64,000 nt of DNA from Nocardia camponoti (GCF_014646135.1 NZ_BMMW01000004.1:1-64000), one strand, 5' to 3'; shown: positions 17,585 to 27,231, counted from the stretch's first letter. Notes: generated by a model not told the origin, from the sequence alone. Made by a program: numbers and translations.

Positions 17585-19027
17585 CTACGGGAACTGACGC
17601 AGGCAGGCGGCTTCGCCGTCGAGCACGCCCGAGCGGAACGCTTCCAACCGCTGGTAGCCGCTGCCGACCACCTTGCCGTTCACGTCGGTGGCGGCAAGGC
17701 CATCGGCAAGCAGACCGGAGACGGCTTCGTCGAGGTCGCCCGCCGACAGTCGTGGGTCGCTGCTTGGCTCGCTCAACTTGGTTGTGAGCGCGCCCGACAG
17801 GCACGCCGTGCGCAGTCCAGCTGATTCCGCGCCGGTCAGCGACAGTTTCCGGTCGGCCTGCACGGCAAGCGCGTAGCGCGAGACGAAAACGACGGCCGCG
17901 TTGTAGTCGCCGCTCACGACAGCCGACAGCGGCGCTTCCTTGCTTGTCGCCGCGCCGCGCTTCGCGAGCGCGGGCACGTCCGTGCCGATGGTGTTGCTAG
18001 CTGGGCAGTACGAAACCGGCTCTGTGGTTGTTGTCGAAGCGCAGCGCTTCGTTGTCCCCGTGTAGTCGAACTTCGGCGCGTTCTTCACCGGCATCGACTT
18101 GCTGAGCTGCTGGGCGAGCGTGGTGAGGTTCGCCTGGTCGATGGGGAGCTGCGCGCTCTGCTCGCCCTCTTCGAAGGTGGTCGGCAGGCTACCGCGTCGC
18201 TTGGCGATCTCGGATTTGTTGATGCTCTTGCACGCCTTCGCGCCCTCGGTGTAGCCCATCTGCACGGCGGTCACGCGCTCGAAGGCCGAACCGTGAATCG
18301 CGTTGGGGTCGTTGGGGTCACGGTCGCGCACGGCGATGGTCGCGCCAAGCACGCCGTTGAGGCCGTCGGTGGTGTTGAGCGTGAAGTGCTTCGAATTGCC
18401 TTCGGCGACGTGATGCAAGAACACACCGGCGAGGCAGTCGGCCTGCTGTTCTTTTACAAGCGGGTCCATGAGCAGCCCATGCAGCAGGTCGGCTTGAGTT
18501 TGGATCGCGTGCCCGTATTCGTGGGCGAGCACCATCACCACCGACATCTCGCCGTACTTGTCAACGAGCAGCGGCAACAGCACGCCACGGTCCCAGCCGA
18601 TGGTGTTGTCGAGCGAGCAGTACGCGGCGTTGACCATCTGGTACGTGCTCGATTTGCAGAACGTGCCAGCTTCGGATTCGGGCGACTTCGCCGACCACGA
18701 GATGAGCTTCGACGCGGGCTTGAAGGTGCCGCGGAAGGTCTTGGAGTACTCGCCCTGCCAATAGGTTTCGATATCGGCGATGGCGTTGAGCGCGAGTTTG
18801 TCGATCTTGCCGTTATCGCCGTCGACGGCCTTCTTGTCGGTGTCGGGCACGCCAGGACGCGAGCCGCTCGGTCCCGTTGTCGACGCGGCACCCGCGATCT
18901 CCCACGGGTTATCGAGCACCGGCACCGCTTTGTCGCTGGTCGCCGAGCTGGTTGTGCACCCGCTCACGAGCAGGCCAAAACCAAGCGCGGCGGCCGCGAG
19001 CGCGACGCCAAACCGTTTTCTTGCCAT
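17585..19027 (-). CDS. zinc metallopeptidase lipoprotein (HEYGH)
   Basis: A 480-residue exported lipoprotein. The signal peptide ends in LLVSGC with lipidated Cys24. The zinc site is HEYGH at residues 169-173 within VVMVLAHEYGHAIQTQ, as in the putative neutral zinc metallopeptidase family (YpfJ-like). A Gln/Asp-rich QADCLAGVF follows, typical of these enzymes, and the C-terminal half contains several cysteines. The ATG at 19027 has GGAGGA upstream. It acts outside the membrane; the substrate is unknown. Confidence 0.82.
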   Translation of the reverse strand: MARKRFGVALAAAALGFGLLVSGCTTSSATSDKAVPVLDNPWEIAGAASTTGPSGSRPGVPDTDKKAVDGDNGKIDKLALNAIADIETYWQGEYSKTFRGTFKPASKLISWSAKSPESEAGTFCKSSTYQMVNAAYCSLDNTIGWDRGVLLPLLVDKYGEMSVVMVLAHEYGHAIQTQADLLHGLLMDPLVKEQQADCLAGVFLHHVAEGNSKHFTLNTTDGLNGVLGATIAVRDRDPNDPNAIHGSAFERVTAVQMGYTEGAKACKSINKSEIAKRRGSLPTTFEEGEQSAQLPIDQANLTTLAQQLSKSMPVKNAPKFDYTGTTKRCASTTTTEPVSYCPASNTIGTDVPALAKRGAATSKEAPLSAVVSGDYNAAVVFVSRYALAVQADRKLSLTGAESAGLRTACLSGALTTKLSEPSSDPRLSAGDLDEAVSGLLADGLAATDVNGKVVGSGYQRLEAFRSGVLDGEAACLRQFP

Positions 19028-19114
19028 GATCGGAAAATCCTCCCCGGAGATGACGCGGACGCGGTCGGCCCGCTGTCGAGCGCTCACATGGTAAGCGCAA
19101 CGGCCACAACGTCG

Positions 19115-20065
19115 TTAACGATCCAGCCGCACGGTGGCGAGCAGCGCGCGATGATCGGAACCGGGAATGGTAAGCGCCCGCACCGATTGCGCGACGCCAC
19201 CGGCGACGAGCACATGATCAATGCCGATGACGGGACCCCAGCGCCGATCGGCCGGGAACGTGAGCAGCACGCCGTCACCAGTTTGGTCGGCGGCTGAGGC
19301 GAACGCGCCGTCGAGCAGGGCGCGATAGGCCGCGTGATCGTGGGTCGCGTTGAAGTCGGCGCCGACGATCGCGGGCGCTTTTGTTTCGGCGAGAATCTCG
19401 TCGACGCGGCGCATTTCGTGCGACCACGCGTCGAAGTTGAGGTTCGGCGGGATCGGGTGGAACGCGAAGACCGACATCGCGCCGCGCTCGGGATGGTCCA
19501 TCGTCGCGGAGATATTGCTCATGATGAAGCCGTCGTATTTCTTCGGATCGCGCAGCGGGTAGCGGCTGTAAATGCCGGTGCCGCCACCACCGGATTCGGT
19601 GGCTTCGAAGTAGTGGTACGGCAGGAGTTCGTCGAGCCCAGACGTCTTGAGTCGCGCGATCGCGTCGAAGGTCAGTTCCTCAGCGGTGAGGATGTCGACC
19701 TTGTTGTCGCGAACTACCGAAACAACCGCGTTCGTATCCGCTTTGCCAAAGAGCAGGTTCGATTGCAGTACAACAAGTTCCGGGCCAGCGACGTCGCGAC
19801 GTTCCGGCAGGTACGACGGAACAATCGTCGCCAACGCGGCAAGCGCGACAATCCCGCCCGCGATCGCGCTACGCCACCCGCGTGCCGCCGCGAAGAACAC
19901 CAACGCGACCACCGCGCCCAACATCAACCACGACGCACCCGAGGCAAGCAGCACGAAACTCATGCGCTGCCAGCGCCCCAGATGCAGCACGAGCCCGACA
20001 ACCGCAGCGATAAGCGCGAGCCAACCCAGCGTGAGCAACCCACGTTGCACCCATGTACGCATCAT
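19115..20065 (-). CDS. membrane-anchored endonuclease/exonuclease/phosphatase (EEP) family protein
   Basis: A 316-residue protein with three N-terminal transmembrane helices (about residues 8-27, 33-55, 62-85) and an extracytoplasmic EEP domain. EEP motifs are LQSNLLFGKAD, TAEELTFDAI, VGADFNATHDHA and the terminal GSDHRALLATV. Such proteins hydrolyse phosphodiesters or phosphoester lipids; the substrate is unknown. The start follows a TAGGCT -10 by seven bases. The stop codon of the DUF262 gene lies 45 bases upstream on the same strand. Confidence 0.8.
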   Translation of the reverse strand: MMRTWVQRGLLTLGWLALIAAVVGLVLHLGRWQRMSFVLLASGASWLMLGAVVALVFFAAARGWRSAIAGGIVALAALATIVPSYLPERRDVAGPELVVLQSNLLFGKADTNAVVSVVRDNKVDILTAEELTFDAIARLKTSGLDELLPYHYFEATESGGGGTGIYSRYPLRDPKKYDGFIMSNISATMDHPERGAMSVFAFHPIPPNLNFDAWSHEMRRVDEILAETKAPAIVGADFNATHDHAAYRALLDGAFASAADQTGDGVLLTFPADRRWGPVIGIDHVLVAGGVAQSVRALTIPGSDHRALLATVRLDR

Positions 20066-20072
20066 GCGGGGG

Positions 20073-20078
20073 AGCCTA
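20073..20078 (-). promoter_or_regulatory. -10 element, leaderless start of EEP protein
   Basis: TAGGCT on the minus strand ends seven bases before the ATG at 20065, and no Shine-Dalgarno site is visible. Confidence 0.5.
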
Positions 20079-20110
20079 AGTGGGCTGCCTTGGCATCGGC
20101 TTACCGCCGA

Positions 20111-22621
20111 CTAGAGCGGCAACCCTTCCTCGATCCAGTGGTAAGCCTGGATCTTGCGTGAGCTTGGGTCGTTGACCACCTGGGTGATGAGTTCGTTGAC
20201 CTGATCAGTGGCCAGCGGGTAGCCGTAGTGCTCGGCCGCACCCGCCGACGCCCACAGCGACGCGAACAGTTCGGGGCCGCCGAGGCAGTAGGTGAGCGCG
20301 GTCGACACCTCGTCGACCGCGTCGATCACGCCGTGGACCAGCGCGATCACGATGTCCTCGTCGCCAGGGTCGACGCCCGGTGCGAGCGCACCCGACCGGG
20401 CCGCCCGTTCCGCGAGCCATTCGCGTGGTACGAGCGGGCGTTCGCCGATGGCATCGCCGAGGTAGTAGCGCCACTCCCCCGGGTTGCCCTGGTCAAACGC
20501 GTGGATGTAGAAGGTGCGCGTGAGCGCCCACAGCGCGATGTAGCGCAGCGAAACCTGCTCGGCGCTGAGGTTGGCGTCGGGACCGTTGGCGCGGTCCTGT
20601 TCCAACTGCGCCCAGGCGAAGCGGAACCAAATCTGTTCGGAATTGCCGACCCAGGTGGCGGGCAGGCGTTCGGCAAGCAATGCGACGTCGGCACCTGCTT
20701 GTTCATGCACGACTTCGCCACCGACTTCGGTGCGCACCTTGTCGACGTACCCGCGCAGCGCGTCGACGGAGGTGAAGACCGCGTAGCCGAGTTGGGCGAG
20801 GCGGTTGAGGTCGGCCGATGCGGGTTCGAGCACCAAAACGACGGGCATACCGACGCCCGGTTGCAGGCCGTCGGGCCAAAACGCTTCGGCGACAGCGAGT
20901 TCGCGCCCGGTTGCCGGATCGGCGACTTCGGCGTCGAGCAGCGGGAAACCGAAACCGTCAGAGGTGAGGTCGTCGACGAGCGCGTTCACGTTCGCGACCG
21001 CGTCGTCGAGTACCATTTCCGCCGCGCCCATCGACGACAGCACCGTGCGCCCGAGCATGCCCTTGCGCAGGCGTTCAAGGAAGTCGTCGGCCGCGATCGA
21101 CAGCAACATCCGGCGCTTGGCGAGGAATTCGCGGTAGTTCTCGATCCGCCACAGTGACGGGTCGGTGGGAATCCATTGCGACGCGAGGACGCCCGGGTTG
21201 CGACGTTCCACTTCGGCGAAATACTCGGCGGGGTCACGGTCGATGAGTTCCACTTCGGAACCGTGGCCGAGGAAACAGAAATTCGCGATGGCGTTGATTT
21301 CGTTGCGGTCATAACCCGCTTCACGCAACGCGCCCTTGGGGAACAGGAAATGCACCTGCGCCGCGCTGCGTTCGCCCGCGCCTTCGATGCCCAATTCGCG
21401 CCCGGTCCACAAATCGCGGGAACCATCAACGCGCGCAAGCAAATACAACAGCGGGTAGAAGCGTGAACCACGCGTTGCCCCGGAGAAGTCGTCGGCGCAG
21501 ATGGCAAGGGTGCCGCCGCGCGAGCGTTCGAGCAGTGCGATCAGCGCGTCGATACCGCCGCGTTCGAGAGTTTCGTAATCCTGCTGCAGGAACGTCTCGG
21601 TTGACCCGCTGAAGCGACCCCACAGCGACGAGTGCACGTACCAGTACAGGATGCGGTCGCGATGTAGGTCGTTGTCGAAGCGACCACTGTTGACATGCAG
21701 TAGGCGCGCGACAACGGGAATCGCGTAGCGGCCCATGAGAACTCGATCGTGATCAAGCCCAAGGCGGCTGGTGAGCACGTCGAGGAAAGTGTCAACGTAG
21801 GTGGCCGTAGCTCCGAGCGCCTGTTCGAATTCGGCAGGCTGTAGGTCGCCAAGCGCATCGAAATGCGCGCGCCCCGTGCCGACCGCGATCACATTGCGCA
21901 GCAACCAGTCGAGCGTGAAGGTGAAACCTTCTTTGTCCCAGCGGATCAGGTGGTCGCGCAGATTCGCGCGCGCTTGCGGCCACTGCGCGCACAAAGTAGC
22001 AAGGGCGAGATCGCCTTTGGAGAGTTTGGTGCCGCCGGAGTTGACGCGGTTGAAGATATCGACAACCTCATCGACGGTTCGATCCGAACCGGTGATGGTC
22101 TCGACGTTCAGCTCGCGATTGGTGATTTCCGAGAGCCGGTTGAGCCGACCCAAATAAACCGTCAAGGTGTCTTGCGGAACATCGGTGAATCGCGACAGAT
22201 AATGCATGGGACCAAGCGCGAACAACTCGGTGATGTCGATCCACGCTGGCGCGAGATCGCGACCGGGAACTTGGAACTCGAAAAGTTCGCGCTCGACATC
22301 GAAATGCAGCCCGGTGAAAGCGATTACATCGCCTTCGAAGAACGCGGGTGCCGAGCCGCGCAGAATGCCGTAGAGCGTAGTGATGCGCTGCTGACCATCA
22401 AGCAACAGTTGCCGCAGCCCAGACCCGGTGACGCCGCCGCGCACCGCGATTTCCTCGGACCCGGTCTCCCACACCAGCAATCCGCCGACGGGGTAGCCGA
22501 GATACAGCGATCGCATGAGCCCACGGACCTGGTCGCGGTTCCACACATAGCCCCGCTGAAACTCGGGCAACAAGACCGCACCAGAGTCGATTTGGTCGAG
22601 CAAGGTGGACAGACGAGTCAC
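20111..22621 (-). CDS. DUF262 (GmrSD-like) protein with degenerate HNH and long C-terminal extension
   Basis: An 836-residue protein. Residues 1-240 form a DUF262 domain: LLPEFQRGYVWNRDQ at 17-31, LLLDGQQRITTLYG at 72-85 with the nucleotide-binding DGQQR, and IFNRVNSGGTKLSKGD at 189-204. Around 420-468 lies a DUF1524-like region, VHFLFPK...NAIANFCFL...DPAEYF. Here the usual HHIFPK reads HFLFPK (His424, Phe425), so the second, catalytic histidine appears lost. Residues 560-836 are an unrecognised extension with a possible nuclease-like fold segment (AEAFWPDG, VVLVLEP, GYAVF). Related GmrSD proteins are type IV restriction enzymes against modified phage DNA; a defence role here is inference. 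A GTG start is used. An unknown gene lies 99 bases upstream on the same strand. Confidence 0.75.
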   Translation of the reverse strand: MTRLSTLLDQIDSGAVLLPEFQRGYVWNRDQVRGLMRSLYLGYPVGGLLVWETGSEEIAVRGGVTGSGLRQLLLDGQQRITTLYGILRGSAPAFFEGDVIAFTGLHFDVERELFEFQVPGRDLAPAWIDITELFALGPMHYLSRFTDVPQDTLTVYLGRLNRLSEITNRELNVETITGSDRTVDEVVDIFNRVNSGGTKLSKGDLALATLCAQWPQARANLRDHLIRWDKEGFTFTLDWLLRNVIAVGTGRAHFDALGDLQPAEFEQALGATATYVDTFLDVLTSRLGLDHDRVLMGRYAIPVVARLLHVNSGRFDNDLHRDRILYWYVHSSLWGRFSGSTETFLQQDYETLERGGIDALIALLERSRGGTLAICADDFSGATRGSRFYPLLYLLARVDGSRDLWTGRELGIEGAGERSAAQVHFLFPKGALREAGYDRNEINAIANFCFLGHGSEVELIDRDPAEYFAEVERRNPGVLASQWIPTDPSLWRIENYREFLAKRRMLLSIAADDFLERLRKGMLGRTVLSSMGAAEMVLDDAVANVNALVDDLTSDGFGFPLLDAEVADPATGRELAVAEAFWPDGLQPGVGMPVVLVLEPASADLNRLAQLGYAVFTSVDALRGYVDKVRTEVGGEVVHEQAGADVALLAERLPATWVGNSEQIWFRFAWAQLEQDRANGPDANLSAEQVSLRYIALWALTRTFYIHAFDQGNPGEWRYYLGDAIGERPLVPREWLAERAARSGALAPGVDPGDEDIVIALVHGVIDAVDEVSTALTYCLGGPELFASLWASAGAAEHYGYPLATDQVNELITQVVNDPSSRKIQAYHWIEEGLPL

Positions 22622-22720
22622 GGCAGCCTTTCGATCGTGCGCCGGGCGGCGAAGAGCACCTTCGGTTCTTGCGGATCGTACCGACTGATACCGACAGACA
22701 CGCGCTGGACTGGCGGTGCG

Positions 22721-23740
22721 TCAACGCAAGTCGCCCACCGCGTTTCGAAAAGCGTCGGACGCGTAGAACGGTGCGAGCCGACGCCGCAAGAGGGTATCGA
22801 GATAGCCACGCTCATCAAGTTTGTCGAGAACAGGCGGACCGAAACGCAATGCCTCCTCAATGAGATCGCTTCTGCCGATTCCCAATTCGGTAAGGAGTTC
22901 GGCTAACGGCGTATCCCCGTACTTGTCGAACACCGCGTCGATGCCGTCATCAAGCAGCGCGCGGAAATAGTCGGTATCGCGGAAAGTTTGCCAGAATTCG
23001 AACGCGAGGACGACGAAATCCTCGACATCGCTACTAGATACCAGTTCACGGAACGTGCCGACGCTTTCGCCGGAGTGCTTGCGCCAAGTCTGCCGGGCCG
23101 CGTCGAGCAGGGCGCTGTCGACCTCTGCTGAGTTGCCGCGCAACACAAATCGCGCGCCGGAGCGGGTGAGGTGACCGACGCCGGATTCGATCATTGGCAT
23201 CGCCGGCTCAGCGAGTCGCGCTAGTGCGCCGCGCAACGACTGACCCAGTCCACCTTTGGCCGTGCGTGGCTCATCGACCGCGGACGCCACCGCGTGCTGC
23301 ACGATTTCTACGCACGCTTCGATCGTTGCCGGACTGTCGAGCACTGAACGCACGACGCGATGAGCGACTTCCATCTCGGCGATCCCGCGCAACAGCTCAT
23401 CGAAGCGCTTGCTGTCAATGATCTCTTCGACGGCGGTCGCGTCGTTGGCTTCGTGGTTGTAGATCCGCGCGGCGATCTCGCCGACAAGTTCGGGGATCGC
23501 GCCTTCGACGGGAATCTGGACAGCGTATTTGCGGGCGACGGCCTTGATGAGGTCGGGCGATACCGCGTCGGCGAGGGTGAGTTCGGCGGCTTCGGCGAGC
23601 GCGCCATCGACTTCGTCGGTGATGACTTCAAGGAGCGAAATCGGGTCGGTGAGCTGCTGCTTCTCATACGCGACGTGCGCGTCTAACACTCGCGCGGCCA
23701 GATCGAAGTGTTCGCCGCTACCGAGATTGTGCTCGCCCAT
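22721..23740 (-). CDS. conserved hypothetical, mostly alpha-helical protein
   Basis: I do not recognise a family. The protein has about 339 residues from the ATG at 23740; an in-frame extension to 23887 looks non-coding. It is acidic and predicted helical, with repeated patterns such as LLEVITDEVDGALAEAAEL and a Leu/Arg-rich C-terminus. There are no signal peptide, transmembrane helix or catalytic motif. It lies 99 bases upstream of the DUF262 gene on the same strand, which makes it a candidate partner. No clear ribosome site or -10 is visible at this start. Confidence 0.55.
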   Translation of the reverse strand: MGEHNLGSGEHFDLAARVLDAHVAYEKQQLTDPISLLEVITDEVDGALAEAAELTLADAVSPDLIKAVARKYAVQIPVEGAIPELVGEIAARIYNHEANDATAVEEIIDSKRFDELLRGIAEMEVAHRVVRSVLDSPATIEACVEIVQHAVASAVDEPRTAKGGLGQSLRGALARLAEPAMPMIESGVGHLTRSGARFVLRGNSAEVDSALLDAARQTWRKHSGESVGTFRELVSSSDVEDFVVLAFEFWQTFRDTDYFRALLDDGIDAVFDKYGDTPLAELLTELGIGRSDLIEEALRFGPPVLDKLDERGYLDTLLRRRLAPFYASDAFRNAVGDLR

Positions 23741-23931
23741 GGGGCCAAGCGTCGCACAGAAACGGATGCGGTAACACATGCATGCGACAGGCAAGGTGTA
23801 ACCGACGCGACACGCGCAAATGACGGGGCGGGGGCGCAAATGCGGAGCAAACGTGGCATACTTGGTGGCTGAGAATGAGTAGGCCACAGTCGGTCTACGC
23901 AGCTCATCTACGGAAAAGACTAGTAAAACAC

Positions 23932-24135
23932 ATGACTCAAGGCACAGTGAAGTGGTTCAACGGCGAGAAGGGCTTCGGCTTCATCGCCCAAGACGGAGGC
24001 GGCCCCGACGTCTTCGTGCACTACTCGGCCATCAGCGGCTCGGGCTTCAAGTCCCTCGATGAGGGTCAGCGCGTGGAGTTCGAGGTCGGCCAGGGCCAGA
24101 AGGGCCCTCAGGCACAGGACGTTCGTCCTATCTGA
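23932..24135 (+). CDS. cspA: cold-shock protein
   Basis: A 67-residue CspA-type single-stranded nucleic acid chaperone. It has RNP1 KGFGFI and RNP2 VFVHY, plus the family-typical GTVKWFNGEKGF start and GPQAQDV end. The ATG at 23932 gives the standard length. The upstream 50 bases contain no strong ribosome site, and a long 5' leader as in other csp genes is possible. It is followed by a strong hairpin shared with glnE. Confidence 0.93.
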   Translation: MTQGTVKWFNGEKGFGFIAQDGGGPDVFVHYSAISGSGFKSLDEGQRVEFEVGQGQKGPQAQDVRPI

Positions 24136-24156
24136 TCTCGCGTAACTGCAAAAAGT

Positions 24157-24187
24157 AAAGGCCGCGCATGCCGAGTGCGCGGCCTTT
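24157..24187. terminator. bidirectional terminator after cspA and glnE
   Basis: A perfect 12-bp stem AAAGGCCGCGCA with a 7-base loop is flanked by A-rich sequence on the left and ends in CCTTT on the right. It can act as an intrinsic terminator on either strand for the converging cspA and glnE genes. Confidence 0.85.
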
Positions 24188-24209
24188 GCTGTATCTACCC
24201 CACCTGCGG

Positions 24210-27200
24210 CTAGTCGCCGCCAAATACCCGCTCGACCACGGCTTTCGCCCGTCGCGTCACGCGCATGTAGTGGTCGAGGAACTCGCTGCCGTCCAGCGTC
24301 GGCCAGCCCGCGACGCGCGCGACCGCCGATAGCTGCGGTCCAGGTCCGGGCAGTTGGTCGCTTGGTTTACCCCGCACGAGCACGAGCGCGTTGCGCGCCG
24401 CCGTCGCCGTTAGCCACGATTCGCGCAGCAGCGATACATCGTCGGCGTCGAGAATGCCTTCGGCTTCGATCACATCCAACGCCTCCAACGTCGACGTGTT
24501 GTGTAAACCGGGGTACTCGTGCGCGTGCCGCAGTTGCAGCAGTTGCACGGTCCATTCGATGTCGGCGAGACCGCCGCGCCCCAGCTTGGTGTGGGTTGCT
24601 GGGTTTGCGCCTCGCGGCAGGCGTTCAGCGTCGACGCGCGCCTTGATCCGGCGAATCTCGCGTACCGCTTCGGGCGAGATGCCGCCGGTCGGATAGCGAA
24701 CCGGATCGATGACGTGCAGGAAACGCAGACCCAACTCTTGATCGCCCGCGACCTGGTGCGCGCGCAGCAGCGCTTGTACTTCCCACGGTTGGGCCCACTG
24801 CGCGTAATACGCCTGGTAGGCGGCGAGCGTGCGAACCAGTGGGCCGTTTCGCCCCTCTGGGCGCAGGCCGACGTCGACTTGGAGCGGCGGATCGGTGCTC
24901 GGCGCGCCAAGTAGGCGTTGCACCTGCTCGGCGATGCTGTTGGCCCACTTCACCGCGGTTGTCTCGTCTTCGCCGGGACGCGGGTCGCAGACGAAAAGCA
25001 CGTCGGCGTCGGAACCGTAGCCCAGTTCCATGCCGCCGAGTCGGCCCATGCCGATGACGGCGATGTCGGCGGGAGCGGGTGCGCCGCGTTCGGCTTCCGA
25101 TGCCCGAATGACCGCCGACAGTGCCGCTTCCAGCACCGCGACCCACACCGACGACAGCGCCGCGCATACCTGCGGGACGCTCAGCATGCCAAGCAGGTCG
25201 GCCGAGGCGACGCGCGCCAACTCATGACGGCGCAACGAGCGTGCCGCCGCGACCGCGCGACGCGCGTCGTCGTAGCGGGCGGCTGCCGTCTGAATGCCGC
25301 GCGCGACATCGGTTGGCTGCGGGCCGAGCAGTTGCGGGCCGGTCGGCCCGTCGGCGTACATGCGGATAGTCTCGGGTGCGTTGATCAGCAGGTCAGGAAG
25401 GTATTCCGACGAGCCGAGCACGATCATCAGGCGTTGGGCGATGGCCCCTTCGTCCCGCAACTCGCGCAGGAACCAGATCTGATCGTCGAGGCCCTCGGAA
25501 ACGCGACGGTAAGCGAGCAGGCCAGCGTCTGGGTTGGGGGTGTCGCCGAGCCACTCGAGCAGGGTCGGCAGCAAAAGCGCCTGAATGCGACCCTTGCGGG
25601 AAACGCCGCCGGTGAGCGCTTTGAGGTGACCGAGCGCGTTCGCCGGTGCCGCGTAGCCAAGCGCGGCGAGCTGACGGACGGCCGCATCGGGACTCAGTCG
25701 CAACGCGTCGGAATCCATGCGCGCGACCGCGTCGAGCAGCGGTCGATAGAACAGTTTCGCGTGCAAGCGACGGACCCGAACGGCGTTGCGGCGAATCTCC
25801 GCGTCGAGCACGCCGACCGCGTCGTGACGACCGTCAGGGCGGACATGCGCGGCCCGAGCGAGCCAACGCATGCCTTCCTCGTCGTCGGACGCGGGCAGCG
25901 TGTGGGTGCGCTTGAGGCGCTGCAACTGCAAGCGATGTTCGAGCAGGCGAAGGAATTCATACGAAGCGGTGAGGTTCGCGGCGTCGTCGCGCCCCACGTA
26001 CCCGCCTGCCGCGAGCGCCGACAGCGCGTCGACGGTGTTGGTGACGTGCAGCGAATCGTCGACGCGGCCATGCACCAATTGCAGGAGTTGGACGGCGAAT
26101 TCGACGTCGCGCAGACTGCCAGCGCCCAATTTCAGTTCGCGTTCCCGCAAGTCGGCGGGCACCAATTCTTCGACCCGTCGTCGCATGGCTTGGACGTCGG
26201 TAACGAAATCGGGGCGCTCCGATGCCGCCCACACCATCGGCATCACCGCGTCGCGGTACTGCTTGCCGAGTTCCATGTCGCCGGTCATCGGCCGGTTTTT
26301 CAGCAGTGCCTGGAACTCCCAGGTGCGCGCCCACCGCTTGTAATAGGCGAGGTGCGAATCGAGTGTGCGGACAAGCGCGCCCGCTTTTCCTTCGGGACGC
26401 AGGGCGGCGTCGACGTCGAAAAAGGCCGAACTAGCGACGCTCATCATTTCCGAAGCCAGGCGCGTGGCTGTCGCATCGGCGGGTTCGGCGACGAAAACCA
26501 CGTCGACGTCGCTGACGTAATTGAGTTCGCGCGCACCGCATTTGCCCATCGCGATCACCGCGAGTCGCACCGGAACCTCGCCGTTTTTGCACACACGCGC
26601 GACCGAAACCGACAGCGCGGCGGTGAGGGCGGCGTCGGCCAGATCCGACAGGTGTCGACCGACTACCTCATACGGCGGGACTGGTTCGTTCTCGACGGTC
26701 GGCGCGAGGTCGACGGCGGCGAGCAGCATCAACTGGTCGCGGTAGCGCTTACGCAGGAGCGAAACCGCTTCTGGCCCAGCGATTCCCGCGCGAAACAGCA
26801 TGGGCCCGGCATTGGGTCCGGTTTCCGGAACGGCGTCAACCGCGTCGAGCAGATCGGCGATCAGCGCGTCGCGCGAAGGAAGTTCGTTGGCGCGCAACAA
26901 CTTCCACGTTTCCGGGTTCGCGACGAGGTGGTCGCCAAACGCGGTCGACGAACCAAGCAGCGCGAAAAGCCTGCCGCGCAAGGTGGTGTCGGCGCGGATG
27001 GCCGAATCTAGTTCGGGCCATTGGTCGTCCAATGACTCGCGTAGGCGGACGAGCGTAGTCAGGGCGAGGTCAGCGTCGGGGGCGCGGGAGAGCGCCCACA
27101 ACACTGGGACTCCATCGACGTTGTCCCAACCGAGCTGATGCAGGGATTGTGCGGCAGTGGGCTCGAGTAACCCGAGCCGCCCGACGCCGGGAACGGCGGA

Positions 27201-27224
27201 GCGGGCAGTCTGTGGCCGGACCAT
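24210..27224 (-). CDS. glnE: bifunctional glutamine synthetase adenylyltransferase/deadenylase
   Basis: A 1004-residue enzyme that adenylylates and deadenylylates glutamine synthetase, here presumably at GlnA1 Tyr406. It has two nucleotidyltransferase domains: N-terminal with ALNYVSDVDVVFV-type NYVSDVDVVFV near residue 240, and C-terminal with ELGYGSDADVLFVCD near residue 735, separated by a PII-responsive linker. Length equals the mycobacterial GlnE size. The ATG at 27224 follows a TAAGTT -10 by seven bases. It lies directly downstream of glnA2, separated by a long inverted repeat. Confidence 0.96.
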   Translation of the reverse strand: MVRPQTARSAVPGVGRLGLLEPTAAQSLHQLGWDNVDGVPVLWALSRAPDADLALTTLVRLRESLDDQWPELDSAIRADTTLRGRLFALLGSSTAFGDHLVANPETWKLLRANELPSRDALIADLLDAVDAVPETGPNAGPMLFRAGIAGPEAVSLLRKRYRDQLMLLAAVDLAPTVENEPVPPYEVVGRHLSDLADAALTAALSVSVARVCKNGEVPVRLAVIAMGKCGARELNYVSDVDVVFVAEPADATATRLASEMMSVASSAFFDVDAALRPEGKAGALVRTLDSHLAYYKRWARTWEFQALLKNRPMTGDMELGKQYRDAVMPMVWAASERPDFVTDVQAMRRRVEELVPADLRERELKLGAGSLRDVEFAVQLLQLVHGRVDDSLHVTNTVDALSALAAGGYVGRDDAANLTASYEFLRLLEHRLQLQRLKRTHTLPASDDEEGMRWLARAAHVRPDGRHDAVGVLDAEIRRNAVRVRRLHAKLFYRPLLDAVARMDSDALRLSPDAAVRQLAALGYAAPANALGHLKALTGGVSRKGRIQALLLPTLLEWLGDTPNPDAGLLAYRRVSEGLDDQIWFLRELRDEGAIAQRLMIVLGSSEYLPDLLINAPETIRMYADGPTGPQLLGPQPTDVARGIQTAAARYDDARRAVAAARSLRRHELARVASADLLGMLSVPQVCAALSSVWVAVLEAALSAVIRASEAERGAPAPADIAVIGMGRLGGMELGYGSDADVLFVCDPRPGEDETTAVKWANSIAEQVQRLLGAPSTDPPLQVDVGLRPEGRNGPLVRTLAAYQAYYAQWAQPWEVQALLRAHQVAGDQELGLRFLHVIDPVRYPTGGISPEAVREIRRIKARVDAERLPRGANPATHTKLGRGGLADIEWTVQLLQLRHAHEYPGLHNTSTLEALDVIEAEGILDADDVSLLRESWLTATAARNALVLVRGKPSDQLPGPGPQLSAVARVAGWPTLDGSEFLDHYMRVTRRAKAVVERVFGGD

Positions 27225-27231
27225 GCAACAA

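Noticed and set aside
24918..27011. A 697-codon open frame opposite glnE
   Set aside because: Antisense shadow of GlnE; no ribosome site and no recognisable protein features.
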